Positions 8,612 to 16,348 of a stretch of 36,531 nt of DNA are shown in pieces. A model generated the notes under the pieces. It made no database searches. It was given only the letters and a program-made list of their open reading frames with translations, and was not told the DNA's origin. The position numbers and the translations under genes are program-made. Position 1 is the first letter of the stretch; the number at the start of each line of letters is the position of its first letter. Source of the DNA: UBA1563 sp041667115 (GTDB lineage Bacteria > Bacteroidota > Ignavibacteria > Ignavibacteriales > Ignavibacteriaceae); NCBI GenBank assembly GCA_041667115.1, contig JBAYFO010000035.1, positions 1 to 36,531 on the forward strand, in the 5' to 3' direction.

Positions 8612-9802
8612 TTATAATCTAAAGTTTAGACCTTTTTCAAGTTTCGGATCGCCTACCGGAACAAGATTCTGTTTTTTTGCATTGAAATAGAAGACCAATA
8701 AAAATAATCCAACTGACGCAATAAGAAAACCAAATTCAAAAACCAGTGTAAATATTCCAGCTTTTGCAGATTGAACTTGGGGCATGATAATCCAGTATAA
8801 GTCAAGCACATGAGCAGCTAAAATCCAGATAGAAATAAACTTCAATCGTTTAGGATCCATTTTAGCCGGCTGTGAAAGCAGAACCACATAAGGAACGAGG
8901 AAATGAACGAAGATCAGTCCCAAAGAAATGTAAGTCCACATTCCACCCCATCGAGCGAGAAACCAAACGGTTTCTTCCGGTAGATTTGCATACCAGATCA
9001 ACATAAACTGTGAGAAAGCGATATACGCCCAGAAATTGATAAAGGTAAATTGCAAAGCACCTAAACTAAAGAGATGTTCATTATTCATTTTAGGATGGAG
9101 ATATCCATTTTCTTTTAAATAAATAACAGCCAACGTAATTGCAGCCAAAGCAGCAACGAATGAACCGGCAAAAAAGTAAATACCAAAGATTGTTGAAAAC
9201 CAATGCGGTGCCAAACTCATCATCCAATCTATTGCAGAAAGCGTAACGGTAATTGCAAAGACCGGAATAAATATCGCCGATAGTTTGATATTCTTTTTTG
9301 TAAGAAGTTGATCTTTAGTGATGTCTTGTTTTCGCGAATTTCTTACGAATAAATAATAAAAGAGTGACCAGATCCCGATAATTACAATTGTTCTAATAAC
9401 AAAAAACGGAACATTCAAGAAAGGTGATTTACCCGTTAAAATTTTGTCTCCCGCCACAACATCTTTATGAGACCATTCAAAAATGGAGTGAATATTTAGC
9501 AACAGAGGAATTACTAAAAGGAACAGAAGCGGAATTGATGAAGCAAAAAATTCGGGAATTCTTCTTAACGGTGTACTCCAATCAGCTCCGGCGATATATT
9601 CAAGAGTGATTAAAAAGAGAGAGCCGACTCCAATGCTCATTATAAAAACGAAGGAGAGGAGATAATTAAAAAGAGCTCTTTGAGCATCAAATAAGAATCC
9701 GGTTAAACCAAGCGCTAAACCGATACCAACAAGGAGAAAACCCAATCGCTTTAGGCTCTCCGGAAGATTTTTCTTTTGATAAACTAAATCATTGTGCGAC
9801 AT
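8612..9802 (-). CDS. actF: Alternative complex III membrane subunit ActF
   Basis: The 396-residue protein has about ten predicted membrane helices and no cofactor motifs, as expected for ActF, an NrfD-like paralogue of ActC. ACIII oxidises menaquinol or ubiquinol and reduces periplasmic cytochrome c. ActC and ActF form the membrane core. The assignment rests on its position after actD/E and on residues typical of this family, such as the S-A-I-D-W-M-M-S-L-x-P-H-W-F-S-T segment. Its start overlaps the actDE stop by 14 bases. Whether the C-F pair translocates protons cannot be read from the sequence. Confidence 0.92.
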   Translation of the reverse strand: MSHNDLVYQKKNLPESLKRLGFLLVGIGLALGLTGFLFDAQRALFNYLLSFVFIMSIGVGSLFLITLEYIAGADWSTPLRRIPEFFASSIPLLFLLVIPLLLNIHSIFEWSHKDVVAGDKILTGKSPFLNVPFFVIRTIVIIGIWSLFYYLFVRNSRKQDITKDQLLTKKNIKLSAIFIPVFAITVTLSAIDWMMSLAPHWFSTIFGIYFFAGSFVAALAAITLAVIYLKENGYLHPKMNNEHLFSLGALQFTFINFWAYIAFSQFMLIWYANLPEETVWFLARWGGMWTYISLGLIFVHFLVPYVVLLSQPAKMDPKRLKFISIWILAAHVLDLYWIIMPQVQSAKAGIFTLVFEFGFLIASVGLFLLVFYFNAKKQNLVPVGDPKLEKGLNFRL

Positions 9803-10955
9803 TTGACGAAGTCTCCTTTTTCGCTTCTATGATCTCTGACGGAGAAGCATTTTTCGCTTTTTGCAACGCTCTAATATAATGGATAATCGCCCATCTCTCG
9901 TCCCGTGAAAGTTGAGATGCGTAAGACGGCATAATATTTTGCCCGTTCGTTATTACATGATAAATATTTCCATCTTGCCAGCCGCGGACTTTTTCAGAAT
10001 GTAAACTTGGCGGGTTGGGAAATTGTCCCCGTAACCGGCTATCACCATCTCCATAATTTCCGTGACAAGGAGAACAAAAAGTTAAAAATCTTTTCTTTCC
10101 GAGTTTTAACACTTCACTTGAAGGCATTAACGGATTAGAAAGTGGAACTACCGGTGCCGCAAGTCCTTTATATTCATAAGGGATAAAGCCTCTCGCAACT
10201 GTTCCTTCAACCGGATTTCTCATTCCAAATCCATCAGCATAAAATGTGCTTCTTGACTGGACATTTACTCTATCCTGCTGCATCAACCATGTGAAAGGCG
10301 TAATATAAAGTAACTTATTTAATGTAAGATAGGTTGTCGCGGAAGTAAGGAGCGCAACAACTACAAGCAATGTTAAATATTTTGGTTCAAATATTTTAAA
10401 TGTTTCTACAATAGGAAAATAAACTTCCGAAATATTTTGTCCATTTAGTTCTTTAAACAAATTCCTAACTTTTTCAGGATCAAATAATTCATCGTTTGCT
10501 TCAATACAAACTCCATACTTATCGGAAGAAACCGCTTTCATATAAGGAGTATCATGTAGCGGTTGACTGTTATTAGGAAATTTGAAATAGAACGTCAGCA
10601 TCCCGATAACAGTGGCAAGTGTTGCAAGTAAAACGGTAACTTCAAACGTAATTGGGATGAATGCAGGTAGTGCAAAAAATGGTTTGCCGCCAATAATCAT
10701 CGGGTAGTCTTTTGACATCGCCCAATACATAAACAATAACGCAAAGGCAGCGCCGAAAAGTCCAAAGATCAGTGTAACAAAGCCTAAATTTGAAGGCTTC
10801 AATTTCATTGCTGCGTCCATACCATGTACCGGATACGGTGTATGAACATCATATTTTTTATATCCGGCTTCATGAACTTTTGCAGCGGCGTGAATAATTT
10901 CATCCGGAGTTTGGAAAAGGGCAGTTAGTCCAAATAATTTTCTTTCGCTCATCAA
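9789..10955 (-). CDS. actD: Fused ActD-ActE subunit of alternative complex III
   Basis: The 388-residue protein joins two ACIII subunits that are separate in the best-known complexes. Residues 1-185 are ActD (DUF3341 type), with the opening L-F-G-L-T-A-L-F-x-x-P-D-E-I-I-H-A-A and two membrane helices at about 57-80 and 98-124. A third membrane helix at about 194-212 starts the ActE part, which carries a monohaem cytochrome c domain at about 280-375: C294-S-P-C297-H298 with axial M342 (I-M-P-S-Y). The protein ends with a charged tail. Nothing suggests a sequencing join, because the frame is continuous with a coherent linker. It overlaps actC by 4 bases and actF by 14 bases. Confidence 0.93.
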   Translation of the reverse strand: MMSERKLFGLTALFQTPDEIIHAAAKVHEAGYKKYDVHTPYPVHGMDAAMKLKPSNLGFVTLIFGLFGAAFALLFMYWAMSKDYPMIIGGKPFFALPAFIPITFEVTVLLATLATVIGMLTFYFKFPNNSQPLHDTPYMKAVSSDKYGVCIEANDELFDPEKVRNLFKELNGQNISEVYFPIVETFKIFEPKYLTLLVVVALLTSATTYLTLNKLLYITPFTWLMQQDRVNVQSRSTFYADGFGMRNPVEGTVARGFIPYEYKGLAAPVVPLSNPLMPSSEVLKLGKKRFLTFCSPCHGNYGDGDSRLRGQFPNPPSLHSEKVRGWQDGNIYHVITNGQNIMPSYASQLSRDERWAIIHYIRALQKAKNASPSEIIEAKKETSSNVAQ

Positions 10956-12322
10956 TGATTTCCTCCGTTATGTGAAGGTTGAGCTCCTTCGGCAACTGCT
11001 TTGATCTCAGAGATAGCAACTACCGGAAGTGTTTTTGTAAATAATAATACCAGCGTAAAAAATAAACCAAAACTACCGACCAATGTGCCAAGATCAAAAA
11101 CAGATGGAACAAAATAACCCCAGCTTGAAGGAAGAAAATCGCGGTGAAGGCTTGTAACGGTAATTACAAAACGTTCAAACCACATCCCTACGTTAACAAA
11201 AATTACAATAACAAGCATGGCGGGAATAGTTCTTCTAATTTTTTTAAACCAAAATAATTGAGGGATAAATACATTACAGCTAACCATTATCCAATACGCC
11301 CAGGCGTAAGGACCAAAGGCTCTGTTGATGAAAACAAATTGTTCAAACGGGTTACCGCTGTACCATGCAATAAAAAATTCCATCGCGTAAGCATATCCAA
11401 CCATCGAGCCGGTAAGGAGAATAATTTTATTCATTTTTTCAAGATGGTTCAACGTAATAATATGTTGTAAATCAAAAACTTTACGAACGAATATCAACAC
11501 TGTTACCACCATTGCAAATCCGCTAAAAATAGCACCGGCTACAAAGTACGGAGGAAAAATTGTTGTGTGCCATCCGGGTATAATTGAAACGGCAAAATCA
11601 AAACTAACTATAGTATGAACCGATAAAACCAACGGTGTGGCAAAGCCAGCTAGCAGCATATATGCTTTTTCGTAATGCATCCAATTCCTGTGGGAATTTC
11701 TCCATCCCAAACTAAATATTGAATAGATACTCTTCTTCAATTTTGATGTTGTTCTATCACGAAGCAGTCCAAAATCCGGGATCAATCCAACATACCAAAA
11801 GACCAGTGAAACAGTAAAGTAAGTGGAAACTGCAAAAACATCCCAGACTAAAGGAGAGGTGAAGTTCACCCATAATCCATGCTGATTTGGATAAGGTGTT
11901 AAATAACCTGCCAGCCAGGGTCTTCCGGTATGAAAGATTGGGAATATTCCCGCGCACATTACCGCAAAGATCGTCATTGCTTCCGCGAAGCGAGCTATAC
12001 CGGTTCTCCATTTTTGCCGCAACAAATAAAGTACGGCAGAAATTAATGTTCCTGCATGACCAATTCCAACCCAAAAGACAAAATTTGTAATGTCAAAAGC
12101 CCAACCAACCGGTTGATTCAGTCCCCAGACACCAACACCAAAAAAGAGTAAAAAGGAAACGCTTATTACTCCAATGAGAAGCAAGCTTAGTGTAATTGAT
12201 AACGCGATAAAAAATTTCCTGTCCGGTTTTTCATCCAGAGGTTTTGCAATAAGTTGATCAATTTCAGCTAACGTGATTCTTCTTTCAATTACTGGCAATT
12301 CCTGGGAGTAATCAATATTCAC
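10952..12322 (-). CDS. actC: Alternative complex III quinol-oxidising membrane subunit ActC (GTG start)
   Basis: The 456-residue NrfD/PsrC-family protein has about ten membrane helices. It carries family segments F-W-V-G-I-G-H-A-G-T-L-I-S-A near 90-104, H-T-G-R-P-W-L-A near 132-139, and W-F-E-R-F-V-I-T-V-T-S-L-H-R-D-F-L-P-S-S-W near the C-terminus, which are typical of ActC. It sits in the membrane beside ActB and is thought to hold the quinol site. The reading frame begins with GTG. The actB stop and this start share one base (TAGTG), and a strong GGAGGA lies 7 bases upstream of the GTG, which supports this start. The stop overlaps the actDE start by 4 bases. Confidence 0.95.
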   Translation of the reverse strand: MNIDYSQELPVIERRITLAEIDQLIAKPLDEKPDRKFFIALSITLSLLLIGVISVSFLLFFGVGVWGLNQPVGWAFDITNFVFWVGIGHAGTLISAVLYLLRQKWRTGIARFAEAMTIFAVMCAGIFPIFHTGRPWLAGYLTPYPNQHGLWVNFTSPLVWDVFAVSTYFTVSLVFWYVGLIPDFGLLRDRTTSKLKKSIYSIFSLGWRNSHRNWMHYEKAYMLLAGFATPLVLSVHTIVSFDFAVSIIPGWHTTIFPPYFVAGAIFSGFAMVVTVLIFVRKVFDLQHIITLNHLEKMNKIILLTGSMVGYAYAMEFFIAWYSGNPFEQFVFINRAFGPYAWAYWIMVSCNVFIPQLFWFKKIRRTIPAMLVIVIFVNVGMWFERFVITVTSLHRDFLPSSWGYFVPSVFDLGTLVGSFGLFFTLVLLFTKTLPVVAISEIKAVAEGAQPSHNGGNH

Positions 12323-15300
12323 TATACTTCCTCCGATTTGGTATTTCTAAGTTTTGCCAGATATGTTACGTTGGGTTTTACATTCAACTCTTCAAGAACA
12401 TAATAGCCAAGTTTATGATTTCTATATTTATAAAATTCTTCATTCGGATCTTTAATATTTCCAAATTTGATCGCTTCGGTGCCGCATGAAGTCTGGCACG
12501 CAGTTCTAACATCACTTCCTTTGAGTGGTAGATCTTTACGAATTGCTTCTTCCCGCGCATCCATAATTCTTTGTATGCAGAAGGAACATTTTTCCATTAC
12601 TCCGCGGGATCTAACGGTTACTTCCGGATTGTGCATTAGTGAAACAGAATCTTGTAAATAATACCCGTTTGCATAATGATCTCTAAAATTATAAAAATTG
12701 AACCTTCTTACTTTGTAAGGACAGTTGTTGGAACAATATCTTGTTCCAACGCAGCGATTGTATACCATCTGATTAAGCCCGTCAGGACTGTGTTGCGTAG
12801 CTGCAACCGGACATACGTTTTCACATGGTGCCTGGTCGCAATGCTGGCAAAGCATCGGCTGAACCACAACTTTTGGCGCTTCGGGTGTACCGGAATAATA
12901 GCGGTCAATTCGCAGCCACATCATTTCCCTTCCAATACCGACTTGCTCCTTACCGACGACCGGAATATTGTTTTCAACGTTGCATGCAGCGATACAATTT
13001 CCACAACCGATGCATCTGTTAAGATCAATAGACATCCCCCACTTAACATCGTTGTACGCAAAATCATCATACATATTCGGGAGATGATGCTCTTTTCCTT
13101 CTTGAAGAAAATCAGGATTTTTTAAATATTGCAGAACCGTTCCTTCTTGAACGATATCCCTTTTGAGATAAGCATCTTTTGTAAGTGTATCATCAAAATT
13201 TTGATGCTCTTGAGTGGAAACGACTTTGTATGTTCCGCTAACTTTTGAAACTGAAGCATTTGTCACAAGCCAGGGAGAAGTATATTCAATCGCGGCAGCA
13301 AAAAGTGGTTGAACATTAACACCGGCGTCTTCTGCAACGACTCCGGAATTTTTCCTTCCATAACCGGCTTCAACGGCAATAAAATTATCCGCGACACCCG
13401 GTTGAAGAATAACAGGAAGTGTAATTTGTTTATTACCGAACTTAATCTCCACCAAATCATAGTTTTTGATGCCAAGTGTTTTAGCTGATTTCTCAGAAAT
13501 GGCTGCGTAATTATCCCACGTAACTTTAGAAACCGGATGTGGTAATTCTTGTAGCCAACCATTATTAGCGAAACGACCATCACCTAAATGAAAACTCTCG
13601 GTAAGCAAAATTGTAAAAGATTTAGCGGAGTTTTTAACCGGATGAATTCCATTAAACGAAGATGAAGAAAATGAAAAACTCAGTTGAGTTTTTTCTTTGG
13701 AGGTAATAACTCCATCGTGCAGAGCTCCGACCCAAAATTTTTCAAAGGAAAAAGGAGAAGTAATTTTCGGATAAATGTTTTCCTGCCAATTTTTCTTCAA
13801 ATAATCGAGGTATAGTTTTTCAGAATAATTTTTCGGGTTGCCTGAGATCCAATTTAGAAGTACTGCTTCTTTTTGTCTCGTATTATAAATTGGAGAAATA
13901 ACCGGTTGTTGCAAACTATAAACACCGGTGCGAACGTTATAATCGCCCCATGATTCCAACATATGATTTACCGGTAAAACGAAATTACTCGCATATGTAG
14001 TTTCATTCTCAAATTCTGAAAGAGTGATTACCGTAGCTATTTTACTCAACGCTTTTTCATATTGCAAGTCTTGCGGCAGATGATAAACCGGATTTGTATC
14101 GAAGTGGATAACAGTTTTGATTTTACCGCTCATCATTGATGAGATTAAATTTTTAAGTTCTTCACTTGAACTATAAACCGATTGCGCAATAGCTACGCTG
14201 TCAGTTTTATATAATTTTGTATTGTCTAAAATCTCATTCAATAAATTAACAGCAATCTGAGTTTGCTCATCAAGCGCTCTGCCGGCGTAAACAATGGCTG
14301 AACCGCGGTTTGCAGCAAGATCATTTACCAGAAGTGATAAATTTTTATACTCAAGTCCGTTTTGTGAGGCGAAATCTTTTAGTGAAAAAGAGGTGATAAG
14401 ATTTCTGATCGCCGCGTCAAGAGCATTCGAGGAAATATTTTTCTTGTAGATTAATTCGTTTAAAAGAGAAAGGACAAACGTTAATTGATTATCCGGGCGA
14501 AGCCTGAAGCGGTAATCGGCATTCATTCCGGTTAACGACATATTCCCTTCCGCCACATATAAGCGGTTGAAGGATTTCACGTCATTGATATTTTTTCTAT
14601 CGGAATACAATCTCATTTGCTCAATTACATTTCCTTCAACACCTAAAAAGTCACCTTCGAGTGAGAGGATAATGTTTGCTTCATTCCATTTAATTATCGG
14701 GAAGACATCTCCACCATAACATTTCTTCCAGGCTGAGTTTTTAATTTCGTTATGAAAAACATCATAGGAATAAATTTTAGTTGAAGGATATTTACTTCGA
14801 AATTCGTCAAACAATCTTTTAGTAGTCGGTGAATTGAACCGGTGAGTTACAATAGCAATTTCAGAAGCGGAAGTTGAATCAAGAATCTTCTTAATTTGCA
14901 AGTCGACATTTTCCCAACTGGCTTTATCAACAATGCCTCCTTGTTTAACCAAAGGAAATTGCAAACGCGATGGGTCGTATAGATTAAGTACAGAGGCTTC
15001 ACCTTTAGCGCAAATCTTTCCTTGATTAACGGGATGATCGGGATTCCCATCAATTTTTATTGGCCTTCCTTCTCTGGTTTTTATAAGAATTCCGCAATTT
15101 TGAACGCAATTACTGCACGTTGAGGCGTAGTAATTTGGTTTCCCAAGGGTTACCTCCTCAGGCTTTACGTTGTAAGGAATCACTTCCCCTTTGTCCCGGT
15201 AGTCCGAGCAACCGGCTCCGGCTAACGCCGCAGAAGCGCTTAATAAAGCAATAAATTTTCTTCTAGAAAGACCGGACAAATTTTTATCAACACTGAAGTC

Positions 15301-15429
15301 ATCCGTTACGCCTTCCGAGAATTCATGTTTTTTTGCTTCGAGAGTTTTTTGATCAGCATATAACTCTTCAAAACTGCGCCAATAATTAACTTCCGGTTTA
15401 CCGTTTTCCGAAATATTTTTATCAACCAT
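12322..15429 (-). CDS. actB: Alternative complex III iron-sulfur/molybdopterin-like subunit ActB
   Basis: The 1035-residue periplasmic subunit joins a molybdopterin-oxidoreductase-like part (B1, about 90-760) to a DmsB/NrfC-like ferredoxin part (B2, about 788-1035). An internal Tat motif S-R-R-K-F-I at about 55-60 precedes a hydrophobic stretch ending A-G-A-G-C74, a possible lipobox. B2 has exactly 15 cluster cysteines: C806/809/812/816, C861/864/869/873, C893/899/903, C948/951 and C978/982. The third motif reads C-V-G-T-R-Y-C with Thr in place of the usual Cys, so the count fits three [4Fe-4S] and one [3Fe-4S] cluster, as known for ACIII. B1 also keeps a C105-x2-C-x3-C-x27-C140 motif. The frame overlaps the small upstream gene by 8 bases. 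Confidence 0.96.
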   Translation of the reverse strand: MVDKNISENGKPEVNYWRSFEELYADQKTLEAKKHEFSEGVTDDFSVDKNLSGLSRRKFIALLSASAALAGAGCSDYRDKGEVIPYNVKPEEVTLGKPNYYASTCSNCVQNCGILIKTREGRPIKIDGNPDHPVNQGKICAKGEASVLNLYDPSRLQFPLVKQGGIVDKASWENVDLQIKKILDSTSASEIAIVTHRFNSPTTKRLFDEFRSKYPSTKIYSYDVFHNEIKNSAWKKCYGGDVFPIIKWNEANIILSLEGDFLGVEGNVIEQMRLYSDRKNINDVKSFNRLYVAEGNMSLTGMNADYRFRLRPDNQLTFVLSLLNELIYKKNISSNALDAAIRNLITSFSLKDFASQNGLEYKNLSLLVNDLAANRGSAIVYAGRALDEQTQIAVNLLNEILDNTKLYKTDSVAIAQSVYSSSEELKNLISSMMSGKIKTVIHFDTNPVYHLPQDLQYEKALSKIATVITLSEFENETTYASNFVLPVNHMLESWGDYNVRTGVYSLQQPVISPIYNTRQKEAVLLNWISGNPKNYSEKLYLDYLKKNWQENIYPKITSPFSFEKFWVGALHDGVITSKEKTQLSFSFSSSSFNGIHPVKNSAKSFTILLTESFHLGDGRFANNGWLQELPHPVSKVTWDNYAAISEKSAKTLGIKNYDLVEIKFGNKQITLPVILQPGVADNFIAVEAGYGRKNSGVVAEDAGVNVQPLFAAAIEYTSPWLVTNASVSKVSGTYKVVSTQEHQNFDDTLTKDAYLKRDIVQEGTVLQYLKNPDFLQEGKEHHLPNMYDDFAYNDVKWGMSIDLNRCIGCGNCIAACNVENNIPVVGKEQVGIGREMMWLRIDRYYSGTPEAPKVVVQPMLCQHCDQAPCENVCPVAATQHSPDGLNQMVYNRCVGTRYCSNNCPYKVRRFNFYNFRDHYANGYYLQDSVSLMHNPEVTVRSRGVMEKCSFCIQRIMDAREEAIRKDLPLKGSDVRTACQTSCGTEAIKFGNIKDPNEEFYKYRNHKLGYYVLEELNVKPNVTYLAKLRNTKSEEV

Positions 15430-15613
15430 GGAGAGCCCCGGTTGAATTTCTCTTTACTGCGTTAGGGTTTTCTTTAATTTTTATTTTTGCAGCACCGTTG
15501 TTCTGCTTAATAAAATATTTTATTGGATTGGAAAGAATTGCTGCGCCGGTTACTATAACCGCAGTCATTGATATAAAAAATTTTTTTCTTGAAACTTTCA
15601 TCTGATTTTCCAT
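15422..15613 (-). CDS. Small Tat-like signal protein between actA and actB
   Basis: The 63-residue protein starts 7 bases after actA and overlaps actB by 8 bases. Tight spacing on both sides argues that it is a translated gene. Residues 8-13 (S-R-K-K-F-F) followed by a hydrophobic stretch to about 27 look like a lysine variant of a twin-arginine signal or a single membrane anchor. The remainder, with N-P-N-A-V-K-R near the end, is short and basic. I do not recognise a family. Small Tat-signal proteins of about 60 residues accompany other molybdopterin-family operons, so an accessory role in export or assembly of ActB is possible, by analogy only. An alternative start at Met5 exists. Confidence 0.65.
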   Translation of the reverse strand: MENQMKVSRKKFFISMTAVIVTGAAILSNPIKYFIKQNNGAAKIKIKENPNAVKRNSTGALHG

Positions 15614-15620
15614 TCTTAAG

Positions 15621-16190
15621 TTATCTATGACAAGCCCAGCAGTTATCCGGACCGTTTTTCACTTGTTTCAAATATGGTAATTTTGCTTGAGCATTACGAT
15701 GACAATCAAGGCAAGCGCTCATCACGAATGAATTCATCTGCCCGACAACTTCCATCTGAGAAATATTTCCATGGCAGGACACACATTGAATTCCTTTATT
15801 TACGTGCACACTATGGTTGAAATATGCATAATCAGGAACCTTGTGGATCCTTTTCCACGGAATCGGGATTCCTTCTTTATAATATTTTGTCAATTTGATT
15901 ATCTCCGGCCGATCTTTTCTGGCTACCGCATGGCAATTCATACATATTGAAGCGGCGGGAATACTTGCATGCCGCGAACTTTCAACTGAAGTATGACAAT
16001 ATTGACAATCAATTTTCATTGTTCCCGCATGAAGCAGGTGAGAAAATTTTATCGGTTGTACAGGAGAATATCCAACCCCGTCTCTTTCCGAGCGAGATAC
16101 AAAATAGGTGATACTAAATGCTGCCACCACGACAAATAAAACCAAAGGTAATCTGACTCTCAGTAGATAATCTAAAAATTGCTTAGACAT
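15621..16190 (-). CDS. actA: Pentahaem cytochrome c subunit ActA of alternative complex III
   Basis: The 189-residue protein has one N-terminal membrane helix (about 13-30) and five CxxCH haem sites in order: C-Q-Y-C-H, C-M-N-C-H, C-V-S-C-H, C-L-D-C-H and C-W-A-C-H. Five haems is the number described for ActA. Additional histidines (F-S-H-L-L-H, F-N-H-S-V-H) can serve as distal ligands. It takes electrons from the ActB clusters and passes them to the monohaem ActE domain. This is the first gene of the 15-kb respiratory cluster. AAGGA lies 6 bases before the ATG and supports the start. Confidence 0.95.
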   Translation of the reverse strand: MSKQFLDYLLRVRLPLVLFVVVAAFSITYFVSRSERDGVGYSPVQPIKFSHLLHAGTMKIDCQYCHTSVESSRHASIPAASICMNCHAVARKDRPEIIKLTKYYKEGIPIPWKRIHKVPDYAYFNHSVHVNKGIQCVSCHGNISQMEVVGQMNSFVMSACLDCHRNAQAKLPYLKQVKNGPDNCWACHR

Positions 16191-16309
16191 CTGATTCCTT
16201 TTTTATGATAGTTAAAATTCTAACAAACTTGATTAATTTTTAGTTCAATATTGGAAACACAATATTCATTTTTTTTTGAAGAGTAGGTAAAAAAACTAAA
16301 TCGATGGGG

Positions 16310-16338
16310 CAAAGTTAAATAATTGAACCTTAAAACAA
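16310..16338 (-). promoter_or_regulatory. Candidate promoter of the act-cox cluster (TTG-18-TAACTTTG)
   Basis: Read on the minus strand, TTG (16338-16336) is followed after 18 bases by TAACTTTG (16317-16310). The second element matches the Bacteroidetes -7 consensus TAnnTTTG exactly, and the spacing is one base shorter than usual. Transcription would start near 16303 and leave a leader of about 110 bases before actA. This is the only intergenic space between glcF and actA, and it is 152 bases long. That the organism uses this promoter type is an assumption. Confidence 0.35.
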
Positions 16339-16348
16339 AATTTTAAGG
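16328..16348. repeat. Perfect 8-bp inverted repeat at the glcF stop codon
   Basis: CCTTAAAA, a 5-base CAAAA loop and TTTTAAGG form a perfect hairpin that covers the glcF stop codon. On the plus strand it is followed by eight T residues, so it has intrinsic-terminator shape in the direction opposite to the genes. On the minus strand no T-run follows. It also overlaps the -33 element of the candidate act promoter. Only two GC pairs support the stem, so it may have no function. Confidence 0.4.

Noticed and set aside
12676..13125. 149-codon plus-strand frame opposite the iron-sulfur half of actB
   Set aside because: The minus-strand frame carries 15 correctly placed cluster cysteines. The plus-strand frame is its complement.
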